Positions 54,118 to 63,054 are shown, numbered from the stretch's first letter. The stretch: 64,000 nt of DNA from Novosphingobium sp. HII-3 (GCF_002916655.1 NZ_PPSM01000047.1:110165-174164), one strand, 5' to 3'. Notes: a model not told the origin generated them from the sequence alone. Numbers and translations: made by a program.

Positions 54118-55544
54118 GTGCGTTGCAGCGCCGTCCAGTCCGGGAGCTTCGGCGGCATGGCGATGTACTTGTCGATCGCGCGCTCGAAGTGACGGATGCG
54201 GATCTCCTGGTAGTCGCCCAGCGTCAGCCCCGGCTTCGCGGAGGCCTCCAGGCCCTCCTGCTGGGCGTGGAGATTGTCGGTGTCCTGGTCGAGGATGATG
54301 CCGAAGCCGGGATCCATGCCGTCCGCCTCGGCGAAAGACTGGTGATCCTGCAGGATCTGCATCTCTGCCGTTTCAACCTGGCTGCCGTCGCGCGGCTTGG
54401 GCCGCATGAACATGACTTCGTAGATAGTGCGCCGGTGGTCCCTGGCGTCCGGGCGGAAGCGGTAGATCATCGGCAGCGAGATGCCCGGGAACAGGAACAG
54501 GTTAGGGAAGAACGTGTAGCTGTAGGTATCGAGAAGTTCAGTGTCGGATACGGCCGAAAGATCGGAGTTGGTGGCACTTTCGAACAGGGTGCGGAACATG
54601 TCCGCCATGACCTGCCGCGCGCGTTCCCCGTCCTTGAGTTCGGGCCTGGTTCCTCCCAGCGAGGAACTGTCGCCTAGCGTGAAATTGTCGATGATGTCCT
54701 TCTCGGAGTATCTGTTGCGCAGCTTGGGGCTGACGACGCCAAGCGCGGAGATGAAGCGGTTCACATGCTCTCCATAGACGTCGTACTGCGAGTTTACGTC
54801 GCCGTTGGCAGGCGCCACCTGCGGGTGCGTGTCGCCCACGTGGTAAGCCTCCATGAAGGCCTCCATCGTCAGCTTCCAGTTCGCCGGGTAGCTCTTCTGG
54901 ACGTGGAGGTAGATGTAGCGGTCCTCAAGCCGCCAGGCCGCCATGTGTTCCATGATCTCCGGCCCGAGATATTCGGCAAGGGAGGGAGCGTCCGGGTCCA
55001 TGTTGATCCACACGAAGCCGCCAAGCCGTTCCACCCGCGCCTCCGGAAGGCAGGTCCGGCGTGTGGTGGCGTGAGCGAAGTCCCATCGCTCCGGGATTTC
55101 CTTCAGCGAGCCGTCAAGATTCCAGGTCCAGCCGTGGAAGGGACATTTGAGGTTCATGGTGTAGCCGCTTGTTCCGGAAGGCTTCAGCTTCGTCCCGCGG
55201 TGCAGGCAGGCGTTGAAATACGCATGAATGGCGCCGTCCTCGTTGCGGGTGACGATGAACGAATAGGGGCCCACATCGTAGACGTAGTAGTCTCCGGCTT
55301 CCGGGATGTGATCCTCGCGGCAGGCCATCTGCCAAGTGCGGGTCCACATGCGCTCCATCTCGGCGGAGGCGAAAGCCGGGTCCACGTAGCGATCCTTGGA
55401 GACATCCTCGCTGCCAAGATACTCGTAGCTCTCGCTCGTGGCCCATACAGGCGCCGCCACCTTGTCGCGGGCGATGATCTCCTGTGTGGTTTCTGCCGGA
55501 CACCGGGCCTCGCCCGGCTGCAACGTGCCGGTCTGGACGTTCAT
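54114..55544 (-). CDS. Rieske non-heme iron oxygenase, alpha subunit
   Basis: A 476-residue aromatic-ring-hydroxylating-type oxygenase. The Rieske [2Fe-2S] ligands are Cys113/His115 (ACLHRGTKL) and Cys134/His137 (KCPFHGWTW). The mononuclear iron site is seen as Glu232-x2-His235-x4-His240 (MEAYHVGDTHPQ). No small (beta) subunit gene lies beside it, so it is probably homomeric. No dedicated reductase is near, though a ferredoxin is encoded divergently at 57084. CAGGAGCTAC precedes the start. Confidence 0.92.
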   Translation of the reverse strand: MNVQTGTLQPGEARCPAETTQEIIARDKVAAPVWATSESYEYLGSEDVSKDRYVDPAFASAEMERMWTRTWQMACREDHIPEAGDYYVYDVGPYSFIVTRNEDGAIHAYFNACLHRGTKLKPSGTSGYTMNLKCPFHGWTWNLDGSLKEIPERWDFAHATTRRTCLPEARVERLGGFVWINMDPDAPSLAEYLGPEIMEHMAAWRLEDRYIYLHVQKSYPANWKLTMEAFMEAYHVGDTHPQVAPANGDVNSQYDVYGEHVNRFISALGVVSPKLRNRYSEKDIIDNFTLGDSSSLGGTRPELKDGERARQVMADMFRTLFESATNSDLSAVSDTELLDTYSYTFFPNLFLFPGISLPMIYRFRPDARDHRRTIYEVMFMRPKPRDGSQVETAEMQILQDHQSFAEADGMDPGFGIILDQDTDNLHAQQEGLEASAKPGLTLGDYQEIRIRHFERAIDKYIAMPPKLPDWTALQRT

Positions 55545-55566
55545 AGCCTGTAGCTCCTGATCGAAG

Positions 55567-56850
55567 TCATTCCGCCGCCTGGAGCACGGGCGAAAGGCCG
55601 CGCGCCGGGATTGGCAGTGTGGATTTGTGGATCGCGCCGCCCTTCATGACGAAGACGACCTTTTCCGGTCCCGCCAGAACCGCGATGTCGGCAAGGGGGT
55701 CGCCGTCGATCAGGATCAGGTCGGCCAGGTTTCCCGGCTCGAGCGTTCCCAGATCGTCATACCCCATCGCCTGACCGCCGTTGCGCGTGGCGCAGAGCAG
55801 CGCCTCGGTTGTGCTGTATCCAAAGTGGTCGACGAAGAACTCGAGGTCGCGCCCCTGCGTCCCCTGCTTGCTCCACCCGAAGCCGTAGTCTCCGCCGATG
55901 AGGTGTCGGATGCCGCGCTTGCGCAGTTCTGTGTGCGTGTGAATGGAATTTTCAAGCAACTCGGGAATGTTCATGTAACCGCCCACTTCGGGCGTGAGCC
56001 CGTGGGCGGAAGCCTCCCCTGCCATGATCTGCGCGAAAAGGCCGATCGTGGGCACCACGAAGATGCGATCGCGCGCCTCTTCCATGAGGTCGAGCAGTTC
56101 CTCGTCGGAATATTCTGTGTGAAAGAGGCCATCGACGCCGGCGCGCACGCACCGTTTCGACCCTTCGATGGATCGGGTATGCGCGTTGATCCTGCGCCCG
56201 TAGGCGTGGGCGGTTTCCACCGCCACGCGGATCTCCTCGAAGGTCATGGGCGTAACGTGGGCGGGAGTGTTGGGATAGAAGGGGTCGCCCGAGACATCGA
56301 GCTTCACGTTGTCGACCCCTTCGCGGCAGTGCAGGCGCACGGCCTTCCGCATTTCCTCGACGCCGTCGACGATGGTGGATGGGCCGACGCGCGGATTGTG
56401 GAGCCGGCTTTCGTCACCCATGGCGCCGGTGACGCTGATCTCAAGCCCGCCGGCCCGGATGCGAGGGCCGGGGAGCCGCCCCGCGTTGACTTCGTCGCGC
56501 ACCGCCACGGCCAGTTTGAGCTTCGCCTCCGACGCGCCGTAGGCACTGGTAAAGCCGGCGTCGATAAGTGCCTTCGCTCCGCGTGCGGCCGTGAACACCT
56601 GGGTTTCGGCACAAGGCGTGATGAGGTCTTCGGTGGCGCACACGTTCTCGAACGAGAGATGCGCGTGTCCTTCGGTCATGCCGGGCATGCAGAACAGCCC
56701 CGTGGCGTCGATGACGATATCGTCCGGGCGTACCTGCGCGGTGCTTCCGACAGAGACGATCCTGTCGCCTTCGACTACGATATCGCCGGAAAGCGGAGCC
56801 GCTCCTGTGCCACAGAACAGGGTTGCATGTCGGATCACTGTGCGGGCCAC
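55567..56850 (-). CDS. Amidohydrolase family protein
   Basis: A 427-residue metal-dependent hydrolase of the imidazolonepropionase/prolidase-like branch. The metal motifs are GHAHLSF (HxH), VKLDVSGD (the Lys that becomes carboxylated), INAHTRS, and Asp in IGGDYGFGW. The start is GTG at 56850 with an excellent AAGGAGGGG six bases before it; the open frame upstream to 56979 has no family similarity. It leads the minus-strand operon. It may open a lactone, lactam or amide. Confidence 0.87.
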   Translation of the reverse strand: MARTVIRHATLFCGTGAAPLSGDIVVEGDRIVSVGSTAQVRPDDIVIDATGLFCMPGMTEGHAHLSFENVCATEDLITPCAETQVFTAARGAKALIDAGFTSAYGASEAKLKLAVAVRDEVNAGRLPGPRIRAGGLEISVTGAMGDESRLHNPRVGPSTIVDGVEEMRKAVRLHCREGVDNVKLDVSGDPFYPNTPAHVTPMTFEEIRVAVETAHAYGRRINAHTRSIEGSKRCVRAGVDGLFHTEYSDEELLDLMEEARDRIFVVPTIGLFAQIMAGEASAHGLTPEVGGYMNIPELLENSIHTHTELRKRGIRHLIGGDYGFGWSKQGTQGRDLEFFVDHFGYSTTEALLCATRNGGQAMGYDDLGTLEPGNLADLILIDGDPLADIAVLAGPEKVVFVMKGGAIHKSTLPIPARGLSPVLQAAE

Positions 56851-57083
56851 GTCGTCCCCTCCTTGTTCCGACGAGATTAGGCGGGGCACCCCGCGTCGCA
56901 AATGACTGGTCCTGCAGAGCCGGTGTCCCCTGACGGCGGGCGCTTCCGGGTCAGTCAAGAAGGGACGCGGCGCTGGCACTTTTCACGGGACCGAGGCTGC
57001 GGGCAAGGAAGATGCAGAAGTCAGCGTGCCGGCGACTCCGCGGCTTGCCGCCACGCTCGACGATCGAGAGGACGGAACACACG

Positions 57084-57419
57084 ATGGCGTCTCTGACAGT
57101 GACGATGACGGATGTCGAAGGCAGGACTCATGCGCTTGAGGACGTGGAGGACGGTATCAGCCTCATGGAACTGGGCCGCCGGAACGGTGTGGCCGGCATC
57201 ATGGGGGACTGTGGAGGTGGCTGCGCCTGTGCCACCTGCCATGTCTATATCGGCGAGGAGTGGTGGGAGAAGGTCGGCGGCCCGGACGATGTGGAGTTCG
57301 CCATGCTGGACATGGTCGCCGACGTGATGCGGGACAATTCGCGCCTTGGCTGTCAGGTGCGCATGTCGCCCGAGCTGGACGGGCTTGCCGTCACCGTCGC
57401 GCCCGCATCGTCCGCCTGA
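57084..57419 (+). CDS. [2Fe-2S] ferredoxin, adrenodoxin/putidaredoxin type
   Basis: A 111-residue electron carrier. Cluster ligands fit the C-x5-C-x2-C-xn-C pattern: Cys43, Cys49, Cys52 and Cys90 (DCGGGCACATC, then RLGCQ); Cys47 is extra. This type serves bacterial class I P450s. GAGAGGACGGAAC precedes ATG 57084. The P450 gene follows 119 bases later, so it is the likely electron donor. No ferredoxin reductase is seen in the window. Confidence 0.92.
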   Translation: MASLTVTMTDVEGRTHALEDVEDGISLMELGRRNGVAGIMGDCGGGCACATCHVYIGEEWWEKVGGPDDVEFAMLDMVADVMRDNSRLGCQVRMSPELDGLAVTVAPASSA

Positions 57420-57538
57420 GTGCAGACCGGGACAAGCGCGGGTTCGAGGGCGGGCATGGCCCGCCCGCCCGGGCGCGTTCATAACCGGCGTCATCGCTGA
57501 CCTGAGACAGGTCCGGGACAAGCAGGATGAGATCGAGC

Positions 57539-58864
57539 ATGGCGACTCAGATTACCCAGGATGGCATCTCTGCGCGGCAGGCGCTCACCGGAGCGCAGGA
57601 GAGACTGCTGAAGGAAGGCTCGCTGGCGGACACGGCCATCCAGGCCCGGCCACGTGAATACTACGCGGCAATGCGCCGGGCGGATCCGATCCACTTCGAC
57701 GCGCGGCTCGGCTCGTGGCTGGTCACCCGTCACGAGGACATCTCCGCCATTCAGTCCGACCCGGTCACCTTCTCGGTCCAGCACGGCTATTCCGAGCAGC
57801 AGGCGCGCGGCATGCGGAACGAATTCGAAACCTACCTGCGCGAGCATGGCGGCGGCTACTTCCCGGACGCGATCATGTCGGATCCTCCGTACCACACGCG
57901 TATTCGCAAGCTGATGGAGCAGGCGTTCACGGCGCACCGGGTCAAGGCGCTTGAGCCGCGCATCACCGAGATCGTTCGCGGGGTCATCGCCGAAGCCATC
58001 GCGAGGGGTGATGGCACATGCGACGCGGTGAAGGACATCGCGATACCGCTCACCATCCGGATCATCGTCGAGCAGCTTGGTCTCGATCCCGGCATGGAGG
58101 AGAAGATATCGCGCTGGTCGGTTGCGGTGACGGCCCAGATTGGCGCCATGCAGAACCGCGAGACGATGCTGGCGAACGCGGCTCAGATCGCAGAGCTGCA
58201 GAAGTATCTCATCGCCAAGATGAAGGCTCGGGAGGCGGAGCCGGCAGAGGACATGATCTCCGACCTCGTACACGCCCAGGTCACCAACGCCGACGGCTCT
58301 ACGGAGAAGCTTACCTTCGCAGAAGCCGTCTCGCTGGTGCGCGCTACCCTGATCGCGGGGAACGACACGACGGCCACGGCGATCGGCAATCTCTTCTATG
58401 TGCTGACCACCAGGCCCGGTATGGCGGAGCTTCTGGAAAGCGTCGTCGATGACGAACGGCAACTCAATCGCTTCATCGAGGAGCATCTTCGCAACGAACC
58501 CCCGGTCAGGGCACTGTCCCGCATGACCACCCGCGAAGTCGTTGTGAACGGCACCACGATCCCGTCGCATGCGCATCTCCTGCTGGTCTATGGCTCGGGC
58601 AACGACGACGAGACCGTGTTCCCCGAACCGCGCCGCTTCGACATCACGCGGCCGAACCTGGGTCGCCATGTTGCGTTCGGAGGCGGGCCGCATCGCTGCA
58701 TCGGTCTGGCGCTTGCCCGGATGGAAGTGAAAGTCGCCGCGCGTGAGATCGTGCGTCAGATGAAGAACCTGCGTCTGGCGATCGGGGAGGAGGAGATCCG
58801 CTACACGCCCTCGGTGGCGACCCGCACCATCGAATCCCTGCCCATCACCTTCGAGAAGCGCTGA
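57539..58864 (+). CDS. Cytochrome P450
   Basis: A 441-residue soluble bacterial P450. The I-helix oxygen-binding motif is AGNDTTAT (about 273), ExxR is Glu315-Arg318 in FIEEHLR, and the heme loop is FGGGPHRCIGLALAR with Cys387 as ligand. ATG 57539 is preferred; an ATG 12 bases earlier sits directly on the ribosome site. It is clustered with ferredoxin and SDR, suggesting hydroxylation followed by oxidation to a ketone. The CYP family cannot be named from sequence alone. Confidence 0.93.
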   Translation: MATQITQDGISARQALTGAQERLLKEGSLADTAIQARPREYYAAMRRADPIHFDARLGSWLVTRHEDISAIQSDPVTFSVQHGYSEQQARGMRNEFETYLREHGGGYFPDAIMSDPPYHTRIRKLMEQAFTAHRVKALEPRITEIVRGVIAEAIARGDGTCDAVKDIAIPLTIRIIVEQLGLDPGMEEKISRWSVAVTAQIGAMQNRETMLANAAQIAELQKYLIAKMKAREAEPAEDMISDLVHAQVTNADGSTEKLTFAEAVSLVRATLIAGNDTTATAIGNLFYVLTTRPGMAELLESVVDDERQLNRFIEEHLRNEPPVRALSRMTTREVVVNGTTIPSHAHLLLVYGSGNDDETVFPEPRRFDITRPNLGRHVAFGGGPHRCIGLALARMEVKVAAREIVRQMKNLRLAIGEEEIRYTPSVATRTIESLPITFEKR

Positions 58865-58890
58865 CCGGTCGGGGGAGGGGAGGCAGTACC

Positions 58891-59802
58891 ATGGGAACGG
58901 AACTCAGCGGCAAGATCGCCATCATCACGGGCGGTGCAGGCGGAATCGGGCGCGCGACAGTGGAACTGTTCGTAGCCGAAGGGGCACGCGTCGTGATTGC
59001 CGATCTGGCGGACGAGGCAGGCGAAGCCCTGGCAGGGCGGCTCGGGGCGCAGGCGATCTATCTTCGAACAGATGTGAGCGAACCGGACGCGATGCAGGCC
59101 CTGGTCGATACGGCTGTGGAATGCTTCGGCGGTCTCGACATCATGTTCAACAACGCCGGGATCTCCACGCGTCCCTACGCCAGCTTCCTTGACGACGAGC
59201 TGGAGGATTTCGACCGGGTCATGCGGGTAAACGTGCTGGGGCCGATGCTCGGCACGCGCAACGCCGCACGCGTGATGCAGGCGCAGGGTCGAGGCGGGGT
59301 GATCCTCAACAACGCTTCCATCGCCGGCACTCTTGCGGGACATGGGATGATGACCTACCGCGCCTCCAAAGCAGCGCTGATCCAGTTCTCGAAATCGTCC
59401 GCCATCGACCTCGCCCGGCACGGCATTCGGGTGAACTGCCTCGTCCCGGGACATGTGCGGACGGAGTTGTCCTCTTTCGGCCAGGCCGGGGCCGATGCAG
59501 AGCTTGCGGCGCGCATCGAGGAGGGCGTGAACCGGGTCTATCTTTCGAACCAACTCATCAAGCGGCGGGGCGAACCGGATGATGTAGCACAGGTCGCTCT
59601 CTTCCTGGCGAGCGACAGGGCGCGCCATATGACCGGCGCGGTCATCCCGGTGGAGGGGGGCGTCACCGTCGGCGATCCTGTCAATCATCTGCAGGACATT
59701 CTTGAGGCACGATCCGCCGCGATGAGCACCCGGGTCGCGGCAGCGGAAGACGGGGCAATGAACGGCGGGGCAATACCGCAAGAGCATCCCGCCGAAGCCT
59801 GA
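58891..59802 (+). CDS. SDR-family oxidoreductase
   Basis: A 303-residue short-chain dehydrogenase. It has IITGGAGGIGRATVELF, the acidic NAD-preferring VIADLADEA, FNNAGIS, the Ser region ILNNASIAG, Tyr-Lys in MMTYRASKAALIQF and a C-terminal tail longer than usual. The NAD preference (Asp after beta-2) suggests oxidation. A purine-rich GGGGGAGGGGAGG lies before the ATG, 26 bases after the P450. Confidence 0.9.
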   Translation: MGTELSGKIAIITGGAGGIGRATVELFVAEGARVVIADLADEAGEALAGRLGAQAIYLRTDVSEPDAMQALVDTAVECFGGLDIMFNNAGISTRPYASFLDDELEDFDRVMRVNVLGPMLGTRNAARVMQAQGRGGVILNNASIAGTLAGHGMMTYRASKAALIQFSKSSAIDLARHGIRVNCLVPGHVRTELSSFGQAGADAELAARIEEGVNRVYLSNQLIKRRGEPDDVAQVALFLASDRARHMTGAVIPVEGGVTVGDPVNHLQDILEARSAAMSTRVAAAEDGAMNGGAIPQEHPAEA

Positions 59803-59834
59803 AATACGATCCTGCCGGGCCGAAGGGGAGAGGG

Positions 59835-59924
59835 ATGATGAAGACCATCTTCGTAGCGACGCTCCCCGCAGACGTCATCTGCGGGCCGACTGCCTTTTCG
59901 GTGGCACTGTTCGCCAGGAACTGA
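59835..59924 (+). CDS. Possible 29-residue peptide
   Basis: A short frame starts MMKTIFVATLPADVICGPTA and ends SVALFARN. The site before it, GAAGGGGAGAGGG, is one of the strongest ribosome-binding sequences in the window, which is the main support. No similarity is recognised. It lies in the 222-base gap between the SDR and the convergent hydrolase and may instead be a remnant. Confidence 0.25.
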   Translation: MMKTIFVATLPADVICGPTAFSVALFARN

Positions 59925-59970
59925 CGGACAAGGCCTAGTTCGTCGGCGGCATGACGCCGGGGGCGGCGTT

Positions 59971-59987
59971 CGGCCACAAAGTGGCCG
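59971..59987. terminator. Hairpin between convergent SDR and hydrolase genes
   Basis: CGGCCAC (59971-59977) pairs with GTGGCCG (59981-59987) around AAA. There is no T tract; its place between convergent genes suggests a two-way terminator. Confidence 0.3.
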
Positions 59988-60024
59988 CCGTGGGCGAGCC
60001 GCGAACCTGCGGGGTTGAACTGAG

Positions 60025-60816
60025 CTAACGGTTGTGAAGAAAGGCCTCGATCTCCTCCGCAATGGTGCGGGGGAGTTCGAGGTTCAGCATGTGTCCCGCG
60101 TCCTCGTGATCAATGCGGGTCACGGCGGGGCTCAGGGCCAGGAGGGCATCCGCGATCATCCGGAAGTCAGTGACATCCTTCTCGCCGGTGAGCAGGAGCG
60201 TCGGCATGGACAGTGCGCTCACGCGGTCGGTGTCGGGCAGGGCGGGACGCTGCGCATCGTGGATCCACTGCGCGCCGGAGAAAGCCTCGATCGAAGTGCG
60301 CATCTGTTCGGCGGCGGCACTTTTTCGCACCGTTTCGAACAACGGGTGTGCCCACCAGAGGTCCCGCGCCCGGGCCATGTCGCCGCTGCGCGCCGCCGTG
60401 CCGATCGCCTTCCACCGCGCGACCCAGTCCGACGTCCATGTCCAGCCCACGACGAGCGGGCTCACCAGTACAAGGCGTCGCACCCTGTCTGGATGGTCGA
60501 GCGCGAAGTTGAGCGCGGTGGCGCCTCCCAGCGACATGCCGCATAAGTCCGCCTGCGCGATCCGGCGACTGTCCAGCAGCGCGAGCAGGTCATCCGCATG
60601 TGAATAGGCGTGCCCCGGCTCCGTTTCCGAAGCACCGAAACCGCGCTGGTCGTAGGCGACGAAGGGGCGATCGGTTGGAAGGTTGCCAATCACCCCGCGC
60701 CAGTCCTCTCGCGTTCCGCCGAAGCCGTGGATCAGGACGAGGGGCGTGCCTGTGCCATCGCGCCAGTCGCCCGCCAGCGTTCCCCCTTCGACCGGAATGC
60801 GGAAGTTGCGGGGCAA
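60025..60816 (-). CDS. Alpha/beta-hydrolase fold protein
   Basis: A 263-residue hydrolase. The oxyanion motif is LVLIHGFGGTREDW; the nucleophile elbow is LCGMSLGGATAL (Ser), the acid lies near LLLTGEKDVTDF (Asp) and the His in HEDAGHMLNLE. The start is uncertain: TTG 60816 follows the end of the flavin reductase gene, while the next ATG at 60876 would make a 56-base overlap with unrelated residues. It could cleave a ring-fission product, ester or lactone. Confidence 0.85.
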   Translation of the reverse strand: MPRNFRIPVEGGTLAGDWRDGTGTPLVLIHGFGGTREDWRGVIGNLPTDRPFVAYDQRGFGASETEPGHAYSHADDLLALLDSRRIAQADLCGMSLGGATALNFALDHPDRVRRLVLVSPLVVGWTWTSDWVARWKAIGTAARSGDMARARDLWWAHPLFETVRKSAAAEQMRTSIEAFSGAQWIHDAQRPALPDTDRVSALSMPTLLLTGEKDVTDFRMIADALLALSPAVTRIDHEDAGHMLNLELPRTIAEEIEAFLHNR

Positions 60817-60820
60817 GTCG

Positions 60821-61312
60821 TCACATCTTCTCGGCGAAGCTGCCGTAGCGTCCGCGGTGGAACAGCATCGGATCATCTTCGCGTACCGTTTCCATGCGCA
60901 GGATCTGGCCGAGCACGAACCAGTGATCTCCCGCTTCGGTGACGGAGTAGAGCTTGCACTCGATCGCGGCGATGGAGTCGGCGATGATCGGCAGATTGTG
61001 CTCCGAAATCACGTACTCGACGCCGACGAACTTGGCGTCGCCCTTGGCCATCACGGCGCGGCAGACCTGCCCCTGGTCGCTAGCCATGACGTTGACGCAG
61101 AAATGGCCCGCCTTCTCGATCAGCGGCCAGGACGTGGAGGACTTGTCCGGGAAAAAGCCCACCAGCGGCGGGGCAAGCGAGACGGACGTGAAGCTGCCTA
61201 CTACCATCCCGGCTGGCTTGCCTTCGTCAAGCGCGGTGATGACGCATACGCCGGTAGGATAGCTGCCGAGAACCTTGCGGAACTCCGCCGGGTCGATGGT
61301 CGTCTCACTCAC
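60821..61312 (-). CDS. Flavin reductase family protein (HpaC-like)
   Basis: A 163-residue FMN-binding split-barrel protein that reduces flavin with NAD(P)H and hands it to a partner monooxygenase. It has the family's SYPTGVCVITA, SFTSVSLAPPLVGFFPDKSST and FCVNVMASDQ. The start is GTG at 61312 after AAAAGGTGAAAAC. The luciferase-like gene at 50005 is the only candidate flavin monooxygenase partner in the window. The alpha/beta-hydrolase follows at once. Confidence 0.88.
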   Translation of the reverse strand: MSETTIDPAEFRKVLGSYPTGVCVITALDEGKPAGMVVGSFTSVSLAPPLVGFFPDKSSTSWPLIEKAGHFCVNVMASDQGQVCRAVMAKGDAKFVGVEYVISEHNLPIIADSIAAIECKLYSVTEAGDHWFVLGQILRMETVREDDPMLFHRGRYGSFAEKM

Positions 61313-61629
61313 GCGTTTTCACCTTTTCCTGGCGGGCAGAGCTTCGCCTGCTGCCTTTCCTCATGTGGAACGCGATTGCGAAGCTGAACAGAAGCGCCAT
61401 CGCGATATTGCGGCCCCCTAGTGCCCGTTAGACTGGTGCCGGGCAAGAGGGCACGCATATGCAAGGGCGTGCGGCGGCTCCGGAAGAGCTTACGGGGGCG
61501 GCGCTAAACATGGTTTTTGGTGGTCCGGCGTGTGCTGGATGGCGGCCCGTTGCGACGACCGACCGATCCCTGCCGCAAGCGGGGCTGGAATGCTGGACAC
61601 CTGCGCGAAGAACATAGGGAACCTTGCAC
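61313..61629. other. Gene-free divergent region
   Basis: Between the flavin reductase (minus) and aldehyde dehydrogenase (plus) lie 317 bases with no supported gene. A weak TGCCCG/CGGGCA inverted repeat lies near 61421-61444. The promoters of both genes should be here, but none could be placed with confidence. Confidence 0.4.
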
Positions 61630-63054
61630 ATGGCGACTGCCGAACTGATTGCCGAGACGCCCGTTGCGGCGGAAGTTGCTGAGCTTGTGGCGCGCTCGCG
61701 CGCTGCGCAGCAGCAGATCGAGAACGCCACGCAGGAAGAGGTGGACCGGTGGATCCGCGGCATGGTCTACGCCGTGTGCAAGCCCGGCATGGACGAGCAG
61801 ATCGCCCGCGAGACCGTCGAGGAAACGCAGCTCGGCAATTACGAGGGCAAGTTCAAGAAGATCTCGATCAAGACCCGTGCGACCCTCTACGACATCATCG
61901 ACGACAAGTCGGTGGGCGTGATCGAGGAGATCCCCGAGCGCAACATCGTCAAGATCGCCAAGCCGGTGGGCGTGATCGGCGCGCTTTCGCCTTCCACCAA
62001 TCCGGAGGCGACGCCGGTCATCAAGGCGATCAGCGCGGTGAAGGGCCGCAACTCGATCATCATCTGCCCGCACCCGCGCGCCAAGTTCGTGAACGCCAGG
62101 ATCTGCAATCTCATGCGCGAGGCGCTGGTCAAGATGGGCGCGCCCGCCGACCTCGTGATCCCCATCGAGCAGCCTTCGGTCGAGAAGACCAACGAGGTCA
62201 TGAAGCAGTGCGACCGCATCCTTGCAACCGGCGGCACGCCGATGGTCAAGGCGGCCTACTCGTCGGGTACTCCGGCGCTTGGCGTAGGTGTGGGCAATGC
62301 GGTGGTCACCGTGGACGACACTGCCGACCTCGATGATGCCGCAGCCAAGATCCTGCTGTCGAAGACGCTCGACTTTGCGGCCTCGTGCTCGTCCGACAAC
62401 GCGGTGATCCTGCTCGATGCGATCTATGACACGATGCTCGAGAAGCTGAAGGCCAAGGGCGGCTTCATCGTCGAGGGCGAAAACAAGACGAAGCTCGAGA
62501 AAGCGATCTGGGAAGATGGCGAGCACATCAATGCCAAGGTCGTGGCGCAGTCCCCGCAGTTCATTGCCGACTACGCCGGGTTTGCAATCCCCGAAGATAC
62601 CGCGTTCTTCATCGTGCCCGAAACCGGCCATGGCCCGGACCACAAGTTCTCGGGCGAGAAGATGACTGTCACCATGGCGCTTTATCGCGCCAGAGACATC
62701 GACGAGGCGATCCGCCTTACCAACGCCATCCAGAGCTATCAGGGGCAGGGCCACTCCTGCGGCATCTACTCGCAGAGCGACGAGAACATCACGAAGCTGG
62801 CGATGGGCACCAAGACCAGCCGCGTCATGGTGAATCAGCCGCAGTCGGCGTCGAATTCGGGCAACCTGTGGAACGGTATGCGCCAGACTTTTTCGCTCGG
62901 CTGCGGCTCGTGGGGCGGCAACGCCACCAACAACAACGTTACCTGGCGCGACCTCATCAACGAGACCTGGGTCTCCAAGCCGCTGCCCCAGCACAAGGTG
63001 CTCCCCTCCGACGAAGACCTCTTTGGCAAGGACATCATCCAACTCGTCGGCTGA
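61630..63054 (+). CDS. CoA-acylating aldehyde dehydrogenase family protein
   Basis: A 474-residue aldehyde dehydrogenase of the acylating branch (EutE, succinate semialdehyde and sulfoacetaldehyde dehydrogenase-like). The nucleophile is Cys253 in FAASCSSDNAVI, with SPSTNPEATP and LATGGTPMVKAAY in the CoA/NAD region. The general-base Glu motif ELGG of hydrolytic ALDHs is missing, as expected when CoA takes the acyl group. The start at 61630 follows AGGGAACC. It would turn an aldehyde from chain cleavage into an acyl-CoA. Confidence 0.88.
   Translation: MATAELIAETPVAAEVAELVARSRAAQQQIENATQEEVDRWIRGMVYAVCKPGMDEQIARETVEETQLGNYEGKFKKISIKTRATLYDIIDDKSVGVIEEIPERNIVKIAKPVGVIGALSPSTNPEATPVIKAISAVKGRNSIIICPHPRAKFVNARICNLMREALVKMGAPADLVIPIEQPSVEKTNEVMKQCDRILATGGTPMVKAAYSSGTPALGVGVGNAVVTVDDTADLDDAAAKILLSKTLDFAASCSSDNAVILLDAIYDTMLEKLKAKGGFIVEGENKTKLEKAIWEDGEHINAKVVAQSPQFIADYAGFAIPEDTAFFIVPETGHGPDHKFSGEKMTVTMALYRARDIDEAIRLTNAIQSYQGQGHSCGIYSQSDENITKLAMGTKTSRVMVNQPQSASNSGNLWNGMRQTFSLGCGSWGGNATNNNVTWRDLINETWVSKPLPQHKVLPSDEDLFGKDIIQLVG

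Noticed and set aside
55627..56880. 417-residue plus-strand frame opposite the amidohydrolase
   Set aside because: Composition of an antisense shadow and no recognisable domain; the amidohydrolase metal motifs are intact.
59951..60028. 25-residue frame after the SDR gene
   Set aside because: No ribosome-binding site, overlaps a hairpin and the end of the hydrolase gene; nothing supports translation.
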